A stretch of 64,000 bases of DNA from Hanleya hanleyi (taxonomy: Eukaryota; Mollusca; Polyplacophora; Lepidopleurida; Hanleyidae). Below are positions 43,349 to 54,426 of this stretch, one piece after another. How positions within the stretch are numbered: position 1 is the first letter of the stretch; each line of letters begins with the position of its first letter. The notes under the pieces are model-generated. The model searched no databases and was not told the DNA's origin. It saw only the letters and a list, made by a program, of their open reading frames with translations. The translations under genes were made by a program, and so were the position numbers. Location of the stretch: contig JAVTVY010039159.1 of NCBI GenBank assembly GCA_036873755.1, forward strand, positions 110,218-174,217. Reading direction: 5' to 3'.

Positions 43349-43389
43349 ATGGCAGACTTTTCGCTGGATGATTACATCGTTCAAAAAGG
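43349..43389 (+). CDS. POLDIP3: POLDIP3 exon 1 (coding part)
   Basis: Starts at ATG 43349 (MADFSLDDYIVQKG) in ACGATGG context. It ends in GG before GTGTGT, phase 2, and its last codon is completed by the first base of exon 2. The N-terminal motif is shared with human POLDIP3. Confidence 0.85.
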
Positions 43390-46300
43390 GTGTGTTTCAT
43401 ATCGTTTACTCAGATCTTTACATATATATTGATATTTTATTATTCAATTCATTATGTCGGGTGCTTAAATTACTGCACAAATTCAATTCAATTTAAATTG
43501 TTCAGGTCTTTGTGATTTATCAATGGGGTTCTTCTCTTGTGATAAAACCGAGACCCTTGTCAAATAGAAATCTGTAACCTGTAGTGTATTATAAACTGCA
43601 AAAATTAACCGTTTACTATCTGTCTAGCGCAATGCACAAGGGTCGCAAACACATGTACACACAATTCAATGAAACAGAGAATGCAGACAGCTAGCTCATA
43701 TAAAGCAGGTCGGAATTTCAGCTGAGGCTATTCCATCACGACAGTTCTGCTGGCTCAAGGGGTGAAACAGCAGGCACTGCTGTATATATTTAGCATGGGA
43801 CATGAAATCACAATTTTGCTGATGGTGTTGAGTAAATGCCCAACAAAACACTGAAATGGTATTAGGAAGTATATCAGGTTTATGTTGCAAGCATGTATTT
43901 TTCACGGAAGAATGACATTTTCTTTGAAAAATACATGCGTCATGGTACAGAGAAACATTCTGTTTCACCCCCTGGGGCCAGCAAAACTGTCATGTTGGCC
44001 AGCTGGCTTATTACATTGCTCAGTACCCATTTTTTGGCGCTGTTCATCATGCCAATATTGCCATGCTCAGAGCCACTTTACAGATAGCCAAGCTTAGCCA
44101 TTCGTTTCTTCTATGCCATGAATCCTCTTACTGAATTTACATGTACACTCCGGGAAAACATGGCTCCATGGGTTGTAAGGCTCTATCCGGCAATAAAACA
44201 ACCCCTTCCTACTCCCTGTCCACTGCTTTTATCAAGTTTGGCAAATAGTTTCATTGCCATGAAGGGCGTATATCCATCTGCAATCAGTCTTCAAACATCA
44301 ACGTCTGGTTGAATTTCTCCTGGGTACCACCATTATCTTCATACAGGTCACATGATCTGCATGACACCTCGCCGATCACCTGACACATACGAATATAATG
44401 GAAGAGAAATTCAACCGGCCGTTGATCATGTTGATGTTTTAAGACTGATTGCAGATGGATCAGGTTTTCAGGGCAACAAAACTATTTGCTGAACTCGATA
44501 AAAGCAGTGAACAGACAGTTGGGAGGGGTTGTTTCATTGCCGGATACACCTGTACGACCCATGGAGCCGTGTTGTCACGGAGTGTACATGTAAGTTCAGT
44601 AAGAGGATTCATGGCGTAGTAGGAACGAATGAAGCCATGTAAACTTGGCTACATTACAGATGCTCAGGACAGAAGTCAACTGAGTGAAAGCAATCACCCA
44701 TAAGGTTAACATGGGATAGTCCGATAAAATAGGTTGTGTGGGCTCTTTTTTTAATAAATCTGAAGCCAGAACGTCCTATAGAAAATGTCTCTGCTTATAT
44801 GCGTAGGAGTCACACAGACCACCACATCCAACCCTTAAAAACAATTATTTCTGTTGCAGGTACAGTGGAGGACCTGTAAAGGGGACAGTTGTGATTTCTA
44901 ATGCTGGTGTTAAATCCCGTCTTGGAGGCAACAAAAATGCAGGACAGTTCCGAGGTCAACAGATCCGGGGTCTCAGTACTAGGAAGCAAACTGTTAATTT
45001 TGTCCCTAACAAAACTGTCCAGCCAGCTGGTCTTACGACAAAGAAGTTTGCCGGAGGACTCGTTACTAAGAAATTTGCCAATAAGATGCAAGGTCCAGGC
45101 CAAGGACAGAAGGTCACAGTTACAGGGGTTGGAAATTATAAGAATTTTGATGCCAGACAAAAGATAGCCACGAAGAAGCCCGTTGGAGATGCCCGGGCTA
45201 AGATAATGGAGAAAACTAAATTTGTTGATGCCAGAGTTAGAATTCAGAAAGCTAGAGCCAACAAGGAACCTGGGACAAGTGGCAGTGGTCAGATTATTAA
45301 CCTTAAAGTGAGTAATCTTTCCAGTTCTCAGTAATTCTCAGGTAATTTATATTAGTATTGCCAGGGCTCGACATTGAAGACTGCCCAAGACAGGTGAATG
45401 TAGCACTGGGGTAGGTAGTTTCTAAGCTGACATGCCTAACTGGACAGTTTTGGCCGTGTGTCCGCCCGTCCGTCCGTTCCCCGTGTCCGGTCTATATCTG
45501 GAAGACTTCTATTTACAGTTCCAATTTTTGGTGAGTGGATACCCTACGGGGAGACGATGTGTCGCGTACAAAAATGGAGGTCGAGGTCAGAGGTCAAAGG
45601 TCACTGGCCTGAAAAACAGGAAATCACTGAAGTGTTTGTGTCCGGTCTATATCTCTGAATGTTCTCTATCCACAGTTGCAATTTTTTGTGAGTGGATACA
45701 TTAGGTGGAGACGATGTGTCGCGTACCGAAATTCAGGTCGAGGTCCAAGGTCAAAGATCACTGTTGCCTAAAATCAGGAAATCATTGATCATGGATAGTT
45801 TCTATCTACAGTTCTAATTTTTGGTGAGTGAATGCCCTAGGGAGAAACGAGTTGTTGCATACTAAATGTAGGTCATGGTCAAAGGTCAGTGGTACCGAAA
45901 AATCAGGAAGACAAAGGTCACTGTCCCCAAAATTAGGAAATTATTAAAATATTTTTTTTCGTGTCAGTAGATACATTAGGGGGACATGATGTGTCACATA
46001 CCAAAATGTAGGTCAAGGTCACTGTGACCCCTAAAATTATGAAATTGTTAAAAATCATGATTTTTTTTTTGTCCATTGATGCACTGAGGGAAGACGATGT
46101 GTCCTGTACCAAAATTTAGGTCAGGGTCAAAGGTCAAGGTCACTGTGACCCCAAAATCAGGAAATCATTAAGAATAACTTTTTTGTGGCAGTGGATACAT
46201 ACCAAAATGTGGGTCAAAGGTCAAGGTCACTGTGACTCCAAAATCAAGAAATCATTAAACGTCACATTTTCATATGCCTGTCGAGGACGAGGTCGTGTAA

Positions 46301-49300
46301 TGCGATGAATGATTATGTTGTGTCCATTTATCCATTAACATTTGTTGTCCATGTCCATCTAGTTTCATTAAAAGAAACAGTTTCATATGCCTGTCGAAGA
46401 GGATGTCATGTAATGCAATATTGCGTTCTGTCCAGTCAGTCATTAACATTTGTTGTCCATGCGATATCTCTGGTTTCAAGGTATGGATCGGTACCAAACT
46501 TTGGGTATACCTTACTCGCATGGCAAAGAGGAGCCATATTCATTTTGAGATCAATTTGTCAACGGTCAAGGTCACAGTCTCGCAAAACTGAATCACTGAA
46601 TAACTATATGCATTAGGTTGGAATATTCAGAGTTGTCTCCCCTACATGTATATGGCATTTGTCCTGTGGTGTTGTCTCCTATGTTTGATACATGTAAGAA
46701 ACAGCTACATTCAGTTGAACTGTTGTGAAATAGAAACCGTACATTTACTAATTTAACGAGGAGAGGGATCCTTTATGAACTTATACCTGTTTGTTAACTC
46801 AAGAACAAAGGTTTACTTCATCACTTTCTTCACATTTTTCTTCCTTCGTGAACAATTTTCTCATCTGAAAGGAATTCATTTAAAGGGAAACTACTATTTT
46901 CTTGCGTGTGAGCTCTCAGCTCTTGTTTCAAGGTCACCTACATGTAGTTACCAAGAATTAAGATCATTTTAGTTTATCATTCAATATAAGATGTGAAATA
47001 TGTTACATTCTCAGAAGCACAAAATCGAAGACCGTTTTCTGGATTGCTAGCTACCAATTGGAATCAAGGCCATTAAACAACCTTGACATTCGGACCAGTG
47101 TACATGTAATTCCAGATATATGGGCGTATATTGAACCCCTTGGTCTCTTGTTTTCTTAGAGTGAGTGCATCCATTCCTGTGTAGTGTACTGGCCGTGATG
47201 CTCACACACATGGTTTTTCTCCCGACTTGGCCATCCGACATTCGCTCATTGCTCGACGTCGGTCTCACTGGGGCCTATCGCGGAGGAACTTATTCGCTCT
47301 ATGGCCAGTCGCAAAATGGCTTCCAAAGTATTTTCGATGTCAAAGTTGGGCAAGTAGGAGTAAGCCTTGGACAAGTAAATTTGCACACCAACCTCTGAAG
47401 ATCTTAAAGTCGAGCCCAATAACGCAATAAAACAGATGTGGTGAGAACAATATTGAAGCCACAACCATCATGGCTCATGACCCATGATGTCAGAATTTGA
47501 TTGCGATCACGTCGTATAATTTCAAATAGTTGGTTATGTTGGACGTCTTTTGTGATGTGCATTAAAAAAATGGGAATGACGACATCATCATAACGTCAAC
47601 AAAGGCATACATTTAGCTTTGTGACATTGTTGGCATTACAATAGAAATGTTGCCTAGAACATTTGTTCCGATTGCTCGCTATGAACGATCATAATCAGAC
47701 TCCGACGTCATGGTTCAGCAGGTCACGACCATCGCCATTTCAAACAGATGTGGTAATGGAGGGTTCAAGTTTGTTTTTATTTAACTTTGATCATTTCCAA
47801 AGGAAGTAAACCACTATTAAATGTCAAATAGAATCTCTAAATAGAATCTGTTAAAATTTAGCATCAAAACAGTATGGGAGAGGGGACTATTTGTTAGAAC
47901 CTGGCTTTAATTGGCAAAGAGGAACAGTGTTCATTTTTAGATCAAACAGATAAAGCCAATGTGACAGTGACCCAAAAAGAGAAAAAAAACTGATTTCCAT
48001 TTAAGGGATGTGGATTGTGGGTGTACTTCAAACACCTGGCAAAGAAGAAACGTGTTGATTTTTACTGTTCGTCTCTCCGTCTGTCTGGTAACTTTTGTTA
48101 TCTGTGCAGTATCTCCAGTTACAAGTTTCAGGTTGGTAGTAGTATGAACAAGTATGAAATTTGCATGATATCATATGTGGTCAATGCCTCATATTTGTGC
48201 AGTGTGAATTTTCTTTACTTTTGGTTATATTTTCAAGAGTTATGACCTTTTGTTTATCAAACCTAAGTGAATGGGATACGTATATTTATTTGTCCAGGCT
48301 GGATCTCAGTCCATAACCGATTTGGACCAGGAAAATGGCTATATATATGTTATTCTACATTCCAAAGCAGACCACATAGGTCCTGATGAAATTGCCCCAA
48401 AAAGAGCAAATTGGGTGCAAAATTCAAAGTTTCACTGATCGCTTCATATTTCACTACACTACCGGTATACTTCCAAGGAATGTATGTCTTATAACCAAGT
48501 CACATTTTCGGATACTGGCGAAAGCCCCGGCAACCATCTTGCATCAAAACATCGTATTATCACTTGTTGGTCTATACTTATTATGCGAGGCATGGCAAAA
48601 AAAGTGACTGAAACAGAATTTTTATAATTATCCAAATTAGGCTTCCACTGACCAATACAGAACAAAACAATGGGATACGTATATGGTGGGGCAGTATCGG
48701 ATTAAAGCGGAAGGGGGGGCATACAATTGTGCAATCTCGATTGCTTCCTCCCTGTATTTGATTTCCTTGCTTATGTTGAGAGTGTTCCTGGTCTTGTTTT
48801 CCAGACTAGAAGTCCCCAGACTGGTAAGGTGATGGGAGGTCAACCTGCTGGCACCAGACAACAAGTTACAAGAACAGTGAGCTATAATGATCTAGTTTTA
48901 ACTGAAATGCTATCAAGGAGTGAACATAATGCGAAAAGATGCCATACATTTGCCTATATAGTATATGCAAATTTAATTCAGGGTTCTATGCTATTTAGCT
49001 GTTGTTGAATTACCATTATACTACTACTGTTACTTTGTTGACCACATGTATAAGTATGAAAGAGTCCAGCAATGAGTAAACAGTCACAAAATTCAGTGCA
49101 AGGAAGGTGCTAATTTTGTTATTTGAAATGATGGTGTCTGGTATATTCCACTCCTGATGTCTCTCATTGTTGAGTTTCTTATTCTGTTCATAGGTAAACA
49201 ATGACTTCAACTCAAATACAAACAACAGAGCCAGTCCAAGATTTGCTGGTCAGTTTAGGGGCTCTGCAGGCATGCCTGGCAGGTCAGGAGACAATGGTCA

Positions 49301-52300
49301 GATACGAGGTGGTGAAGGTGGAATTCATTTGCGGCCAAGTGGAGAGCTTATGATTACTAAGCCCAGGGACCCAAATGGCACACAGTTCCAACAGTTCTCA
49401 AAGACTATTTCATCAGCAAAAGTGCCATCGGGTTATGAGGTATGTTATACTGAATGACCATTCCTGTATATCAGTCCTTCACCCACAGCAGCTCTGGCCT
49501 CGTTTTCTGAATGAATGTGCAGTTCCCAAGCTTCACTTTTCAATGTCATAATTGGTGACGACACAATATAACGTCCATCACTGTTTTTCCCATTGCCATT
49601 GACGTGTAAGGTTATGCACGTCAACAAGGGCACATTTAGCGCGAGTGTGATAAATGTTTTTCCTACGAACAGGACCTGCTGTAAATCGGGGATGATTGAA
49701 TTATTACAAACATCGTGGGGCATCGATTTTTGATAGGGTAATCGATTTATTAAGGGAATTATCGTAATTATTATCTGAACCTGGCAGACATCGAGTTGTC
49801 CGGTGATCAAAAAAAATTTCATGCCAGAGAAAATTTCAAAATCACTATTTCGGAATCGAGAGTTTCTTTAGATATTCAATTTTTATTACTAAATTTTTCA
49901 GTAAGCATATAATTTGGTATATTTTCAGGATTTGTTTGAGGATGAACCTATGAGTTTAGGCTCAGATTGTTACACAACCATGGATTCAGAAAGGGGACCC
50001 GTGATACAAATTAGAAATGAACATTTTGCTAAGCCCAAACCAACACCGATTACCTTCAATACTAACAGAGTTACGCCAGTAAATTATCCTCGCCAGGATC
50101 AGCAAATAATGAGAAGGCTTAAGCCAGAAAGTTACGATCGTCAGGAACAGCAAGTTACCAGAAGGCTTGCATCAGAAACTTACGAACATTCTGAGCAGCA
50201 AATAACCAGAAGGCTTGCACCGGACAATTATGCACGTCCTGAGCCACAAATAACAAGAAGGCTTGCAGCGGACAGTTATGCGCGTCCTGAGCAGCAAATA
50301 ACCAGGAGGTTTACAACTACAGCAATGGAATACGAAGATGAAGATGAGCTGTTGAATTCACCTCCCCCTCCTATGCCGCCACCAAAGAAACAGCCGGTCC
50401 CAGTGAGGATGACAGCCCCTGTAGAACCTGTTGCACAGCCTCTGTCTCTTCACAGATCTAGGCCAGTAAGCGGGGTAGTTACCAGGGTGGGGGCAGTAGC
50501 ACCAGCACCAGCACAGGTCGGAGGGGCGCCGCTTAAACTATTCAAAGCAGGCAGCCGACCCACAGTTTCGGCCCCAGAAGTGAAAAAGCCAATTCTCACA
50601 TCTTTGTCAGTGTCTGCTAAGCAGGTCAGTTCTGTTCCTGATTTCACATGGTAAAATTAAAAAATTCTTCAGAACTTCTTATTTGTAGATTTAAACATAT
50701 TCGTTTTTACCCCTCGGCCAAATTTGGCCTAGGGGTATTGTCGTCATCATGTACGGCTGTCCGTACGTACGTCCGTACGTCCGTCCGTCCGTTACCGCGA
50801 TATCTACAGAACCGTTTCATTCATGGCAACCAAACTTGTTACATCTATTTATCTTCACGTAAATCAGAAGCCTATCGAAAATGAGTCATCTCGGACAATA
50901 TTTTGCAGAGTTATGCCCCTTTTTACAAATAAAAATCCATTTATGATTTGTTATTGTGATAATTTCAGAACCGTTCCATATACAACATCCTAACGTGATA
51001 CAGTTGTTTCTCTTGGCCTGAACTAGATGCCTATCGAAAATGAGTCGTGTCAGAAAGTATTTTGCAGAGTTATGCCCCTTGTCTAATAAAATCCGTTACC
51101 GTGATATCTACAGAACCGTTTCATGCATGGCAACCAAACTTGTTACATCTATTTATCTTCACGTAAATCAGAAGCCTATCGAAAATGAGTCATCTCAGAC
51201 AATATTTTGCAGAGTTATGCCCCTTTTTACAAATAAAAATCCATTTATGATTTGTTGTGATAATTTCAGAACCGTTCCATATACAACATCCTAACGTGAT
51301 ACAGTTGTTTCTCTTGACCTGAACTAGATGCCTATCGAAAATGAGTCATGTCAGAAAGTATTTTGCAGAGTTATGCCCCTTGTCTAACAAAATCCACTAA
51401 TTCCTATGTTAAGTTTGCATATTATTTCTATTATCATGTTAGTATACTATCACATTTATTTATTGATTGGATCACTGATTTATTCATTTATTCTCTTAGA
51501 CAATGCAAAGAATGCTTGCAAATCTGTTTTGAAATGACATGTGCCATTTAGTATACATGTACTGTATTTATCTAGCCATGTGTACTGTTGTTTTGGTGAG
51601 ACATCGATACAGCTCTTTCAATTTATTCAAGAAACAAATTAATTTAAGGGGAGGAAAACTTTTTTTTTTTTAAAGAAAGTACACTTACAATACCATGGGT
51701 AAATATTTCTTCCCACAAGCCAATCAATTGGTAGAGACACCCTTATTATAATAGCTGGGGTTTGGGGTTTGGATAGCGCAGCTTCATGTTGTTTTTTATA
51801 ATTTATCCTTGATTCTAACTCTGTATGATATATGTTAGAAAACATACGGCCATGCAGCATGACCAATTCAAGCAAACGGAACCATCAAGTCTTTTAAGAC
51901 AAGTCATTATGTTCTTTGTGCATCTAGAAATTCTAATCTTGTACTGATTATTCAAGCTGGGTGAATTTATTCACAATACTCCAATGACACTAATGCTGTG
52001 TAGATTCTACAAGGATCAAGTAAAGCATTTACTCATAGAACTGATCAATCTGATTAAAACAGATCAAGAAATGGATTCACCAACTAGATCGGACGCATAT
52101 CTGTTCATATCACAATATAATTCGATGTTATGCCATGATGCTGAGTTTGATGTAGCGCTCATGGAATTTCCTGGTCCTCGAAAGTAATTAGTTGGAGAGT
52201 GTCGATAGTCATGTTACACACTGCGTCAGAGTTTTTCCCAAGTATTCATTAATTTCCAACAAATGTTGACACTTGTCTGATATGGATTGGTCCATTATAT

Positions 52301-52975
52301 TGTAACTATTGGCAGTCGGCAGTCGGCGAACAGCCTTGATATATCAAAAGGGTCAGATCTGGTTAGAGAATTGGTTTGTGGATATGTTATTAATGAGTTT
52401 GGATATTAATGTTGACTGTTTTCACTGTTCACCCGTGATTAGATAGATGAGAGTGGTCCAGCAGATGTGCTCAGTCCTCTCCAGGGCTTCAGGATACTGG
52501 TGACCAACCTCCACCTCATCGTTACACAGGACGATGTCATCGTAAGTACATCAATATTATATCATGCTTAAACTTTACAGACCAATATATTTATTTTACA
52601 CAACTATTGTCATGGAGAGAGAGAGGGCGGGTGCATGTAATTGTTCAATCAATCATGTGGGTTGTTTTATTAGAAAATGGTTGTACATCTACAATATATA
52701 CATGCCCTGTGTATACCGACCATGTAGGCTACAGTGTAATGATAATGCGTGTGTAAAGGGTGGGTTGAGGTAAAATGAATTTAACCTCCATTACATTTTT
52801 GACTGGAGCATTTGAATTGTTTATATGTTTTGCTCGTACCACCAGGAGCTGTTCGGTGCCATAGGTGCATTGAAGAAGGCCAGATTGTTAAAACAGGGCA
52901 CTGCTGAGGTGGTCTATGTGAAGAAAGAGGATGCCATATCAGCTGTCAAAAAATACCACAACCGAGAACTTGATG
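43349..52975 (+). CDS. POLDIP3: POLDIP3 (SKAR/PDIP46) gene, seven coding exons, 3' end not found
   Basis: POLDIP3/SKAR is an RRM protein that binds the exon-junction and TREX export machinery and is a target of S6 kinase 1 in vertebrates (family knowledge). Exons were joined by GT-AG sites and phase: 43349-43389, 44860-45307, 48805-48876, 49194-49439, 49929-50624, 52443-52541 and 52846-52975. They give about 577 residues. The N-terminus MADFSLDDYIVQKG matches human MADISLDELIRKRG. DAR-type repeats (FDARQKIATKK, DARAKIMEKTK, DARVRIQKAR) and the RRM (RILVTNLH, AEVVYVKKEDAISAVKKY) also match. The last exon ends inside the RRM at LDG. Human continues for ~80 residues, and no matching exon was found before 64,000. 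Introns are loaded with repeats. Confidence 0.9.
43735..43997. repeat. Inverted-repeat (foldback) element in POLDIP3 intron 1
   Basis: The outer arms near 43,735-43,775 (CACGACAGTTCTGCTGGC, GGGGTGAAACAG) and 43,957-43,997 (CTGTTTCACCCCCTGGGG, GCCAGCAAAACTGTCATG) are complementary. A second hairpin sits in the centre: GCATGTATTTTTCA/TGAAAAATACATGC. Confidence 0.7.
44088..44645. repeat. Long inverted repeat in POLDIP3 intron 1
   Basis: Left arm 44,088-44,318 and right arm ~44,397-44,645 are complementary over ~220 bp: for example CCATGAATCCTCTTACTGAA pairs with TTCAGTAAGAGGATTCATGG, and ATCTGCAATCAGTCTT pairs with its complement near 44,435. No ORF. It resembles a foldback or MITE-like transposon. 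Confidence 0.75.
44860..45307 (+). CDS. POLDIP3: POLDIP3 exon 2 (DAR repeats)
   Basis: Acceptor TTTCTGTTGCAG, donor GTGAGT; phase 2 in, phase 0 out. It encodes a basic stretch with TKKFAGGLVTKKFANKM and three DAR-(Q/A/V)-(K/R)-I repeats typical of POLDIP3. Confidence 0.92.
45431..47150 (-). mobile_element. Inverted, shorter copy of the 38.6-41.7 kb element in POLDIP3 intron 2
   Basis: On the minus strand it begins AAGGGGTTCAATATACGCCC at ~47,145 and ends in GGACGGACGGGCGG near 45,460. It holds the AGGTCA-rich repeat at 45,540-46,300. It is in opposite orientation to the copy upstream of the gene. Confidence 0.65.
47151..48804 (+). other. Remainder of POLDIP3 intron 2
   Basis: It contains a dispersed repeat at ~47,600-47,740 related to 38,270-38,420. 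No exon was recognised. A G/A-rich GGGGGGG run is near 48,713. Confidence 0.45.
48805..48876 (+). CDS. POLDIP3: POLDIP3 exon 3
   Basis: A 72-bp exon, phase 0 to 0, between TTGTTTTCCAG and GTGAGC. It encodes TRSPQTGKVMGGQPAGTRQQ and VTRT. It has no clear vertebrate counterpart and is placed by splice sites and phase, so it is less certain than the others. Confidence 0.65.
49194..49439 (+). CDS. POLDIP3: POLDIP3 exon 4
   Basis: 246 bp, phase 0 to 0, acceptor ATTCTGTTCATAG and donor GTATGT. It encodes an Asn/Gly-rich linker (RASPRFAGQFRGSAGMPGR) followed by LRPSGELMITKPRD. Presumed disordered. Confidence 0.8.
49929..50624 (+). CDS. POLDIP3: POLDIP3 exon 5 (17-residue repeats)
   Basis: 696 bp, phase 0 to 0, acceptor TATATTTTCAG and donor CAG|GTCAGT. 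It opens DLFEDEPMSLGSDC. It carries about five ~17-residue tandem repeats of the pattern RRL-x-P-(D/E)-x-Y-x-R-(P/Q)-E-x-Q-(I/V)-T (nucleotides ~50,090-50,320), then an acidic patch (EYEDEDE) and Pro-rich SPPPPMPPPKK. Human POLDIP3 has LYDLDEDDDG in a similar place, but I do not expect the repeats there. Confidence 0.88.
50705..51405 (+). repeat. Repeat with ~300-bp tandem unit in POLDIP3 intron 5
   Basis: It starts with CCCCTCGGCCAAATTTGGCC and (GTCCGTAC)n. TACAGAACCGTTTCAT, TGGCAACCAAACTTGTTAC and TTTTGCAGAGTTATGCCCC recur at a spacing of about 301 bases (near 50,806 and 51,107), with a third partial unit. Type unknown. Confidence 0.75.
51406..52442 (+). other. Remainder of POLDIP3 intron 5
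   Basis: A 67-codon ORF at 51,984-52,187 (IELINLIKTDQEMDS) has no acceptor in the right phase and no recognised domain, so I left it out. Otherwise AT-rich non-coding sequence. Confidence 0.4.
52443..52541 (+). CDS. POLDIP3: POLDIP3 exon 6 (start of RRM)
   Basis: 99 bp, phase 0 to 0, before GTAAGT. It encodes DVLSPLQGFRILVTNLHLIV and TQDDVI, aligning with human VLSPLEGTKMTVNNLHPRVT. RNP2 is RILVTN. Confidence 0.92.
52846..52975 (+). CDS. POLDIP3: POLDIP3 exon 7 (end of RRM core)
   Basis: Acceptor CGTACCACCAG. It encodes ELFGAIGALKKARLLKQGTA, EVVYVKKEDAISAVKKYHNR and ELD, matching human ELFCVCGALKRARLVHPGVA. The donor is GATG|GTAAGA at 52976, phase 1, at the same LDG position as in human. 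Reading through would add eleven codons and stop at 53,005; that is an alternative end but breaks the RRM. Confidence 0.92.
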
Positions 52976-53189
52976 GTAAGAGAAATAAACTCTACTTGAA
53001 CCAGTAAAAGTAAGAGTTTTGGCCCTTGGCTACCAGGTAGCACCACTATCAATGTGGGGTAAATTATGATGATAAACATTGTTGCATCATCAAATCATTC
53101 AGATGAACAAAGGCGATATCATAATAGCAATGTCACAACACTACAGTGCTGTGATGATACAACAATGTTATTATCTACATCACTGTGTC

Positions 53190-53390
53190 TGGGTGAGTGA
53201 GTGAATATGATTTAACATCGCTTCCAACATCATTTCAGTCATATCATGACGTTTGGCTCCTATTCACACCCGGAAACCACACGGGTAGGGTCCTACTCCT
53301 ATTCCTTTTAACAGCCGGGAACCCCACGGGTGCCCCAGTTAGTCGCCTTGTACGACAAGCTCTCCGAGGGAATGAAACCTAATTTTTTAC
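53190..53390 (+). repeat. SINE-like repeat, GTGAGTGAGTG head
   Basis: GGGTGAGTGAGTGAATATGA is followed by TTTAACATCGCTTCCAACAT, CCCCACGGGTGCCCCAGTTA and CGTACGACAAGCTCTCC. It resembles a SINE family I know from gastropod genomes; the family name is not certain. Confidence 0.7.
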
Positions 53391-53639
53391 CATGATCTGG
53401 AGTGTGCACAACGACACCCCAGGTCTGACATTGAGAGTGGTGCCATCTTGTGGACATGGGCAATTACTCGTAACTTTTCCAAAGAAACTAGTACCAACAA
53501 AATTCGGACCATCAATGTGTTGAGTTTTCCCATTTATTAAAATTCAGTTTCACATTATCAGTCTCTCTGATCACTCTTGCTCTCGCCCCGTGATGCTCTC
53601 AGGGATTGACCTGGGGTGTCCACACTTCAGGTCAGGTTA

Positions 53640-53840
53640 AAGCAAAGTTAAATTATATTCACTCACTCACTCACTCATAAGAATAGGTCTCAGCTCCTCA
53701 GAGAGCTTGTCGTAAGAGGCAACTAACTGGGGCACCCGTGGAGATCCTGGTTTCCAGGTGTGAAAAGGAATAGAAAACAACGTCGTCATATGACTGCAAT
53801 AGTCTTGAAAGGGACTTTAAATCATACTCACTCACTCTCA
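53640..53840 (-). repeat. Second copy of the GTGAGTGAGTG SINE, inverted and truncated
   Basis: On the minus strand: GAGTGAGTGAGTATGATT, then CAGTCATATGACGACGTTG, CCAGGATCTCCACGGGTGCC and ACGACAAGCTCTCTGAGG. It faces the copy at 53,190 head to head, about 250 bases apart. Confidence 0.7.
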
Positions 53841-54084
53841 CAAGTTTTTCTTTTAATAAGAGCTTTTGATCACTCTCCTGGAAATTGAAAAAGCATTCCC
53901 AATGGAGAATGATATTAGAGAAAATGATCACTCTTGTATCACTCTCGTAAAACAACATCCAGGTTTCATAAACACGAGAGACAGCATTATTTTGTCCTCA
54001 AACAATGAGCCAAAAGATAAACCATATGTTTCTGTTCATGGACCGTCTGAAAGAAAGAAGAAGTATCCTTCAGTCTAAGTTTTG

Positions 54085-54287
54085 TGTTTGCTACCTAAGT
54101 CTTAAACCTGCTTTAATTAATCCCTTTAATCCCTTATTAATTGCACAATCAAACGTAGAAAACGGAAGTTTAAAAGAAAAAGTTAACTCCCCTAGGAGAG
54201 AGTTGTCCGCCCCTAGGAGAGCTCTTCATTCAATTCCAGCGTGGCCACTATAAAGGCGACTGTAGCCTCATTCCTATCCTCTTTCTC
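54085..54287. repeat. Left inverted terminal repeat of DIRS element C
   Basis: Starts TGTTTGCTACC. It shares CCTGCTTTAATTAAT, AACGTAGAAAACGGAAG in orientation, and TCCAGCGTGGCCACTATAAA with the right ITR as reverse complement. It contains CCCCTAGGAGAG twice. Confidence 0.88.
54249..54255 (+). promoter_or_regulatory. Possible TATA box in the DIRS element C left ITR
   Basis: TATAAAG lies about 180 bases upstream of the gag-like ATG. The ITR position suits a promoter. Confidence 0.4.
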
Positions 54288-54426
54288 TTGTTTGCTCGAG
54301 CAGTGCACATCTGGGGAAGTATTCAGAGGCAATCTTACAACATTGGTTGTTGTTGTCTCGCTGGTGTAATATCCTTTATCAAGTGTTGTTTTTGTTATTC
54401 ATTCGGAACTTACTTACTGTATTATT

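Noticed and set aside
45432..45704. 90-codon ORF downstream of POLDIP3 exon 2
   Set aside because: Lies in the inverted repeat element in intron 2; low-complexity and not conserved in the other copy.
51984..52187. 67-codon ORF as an extra POLDIP3 exon
   Set aside because: No acceptor/donor in the required phase; not needed to join exons 5 and 6, which are both phase 0.
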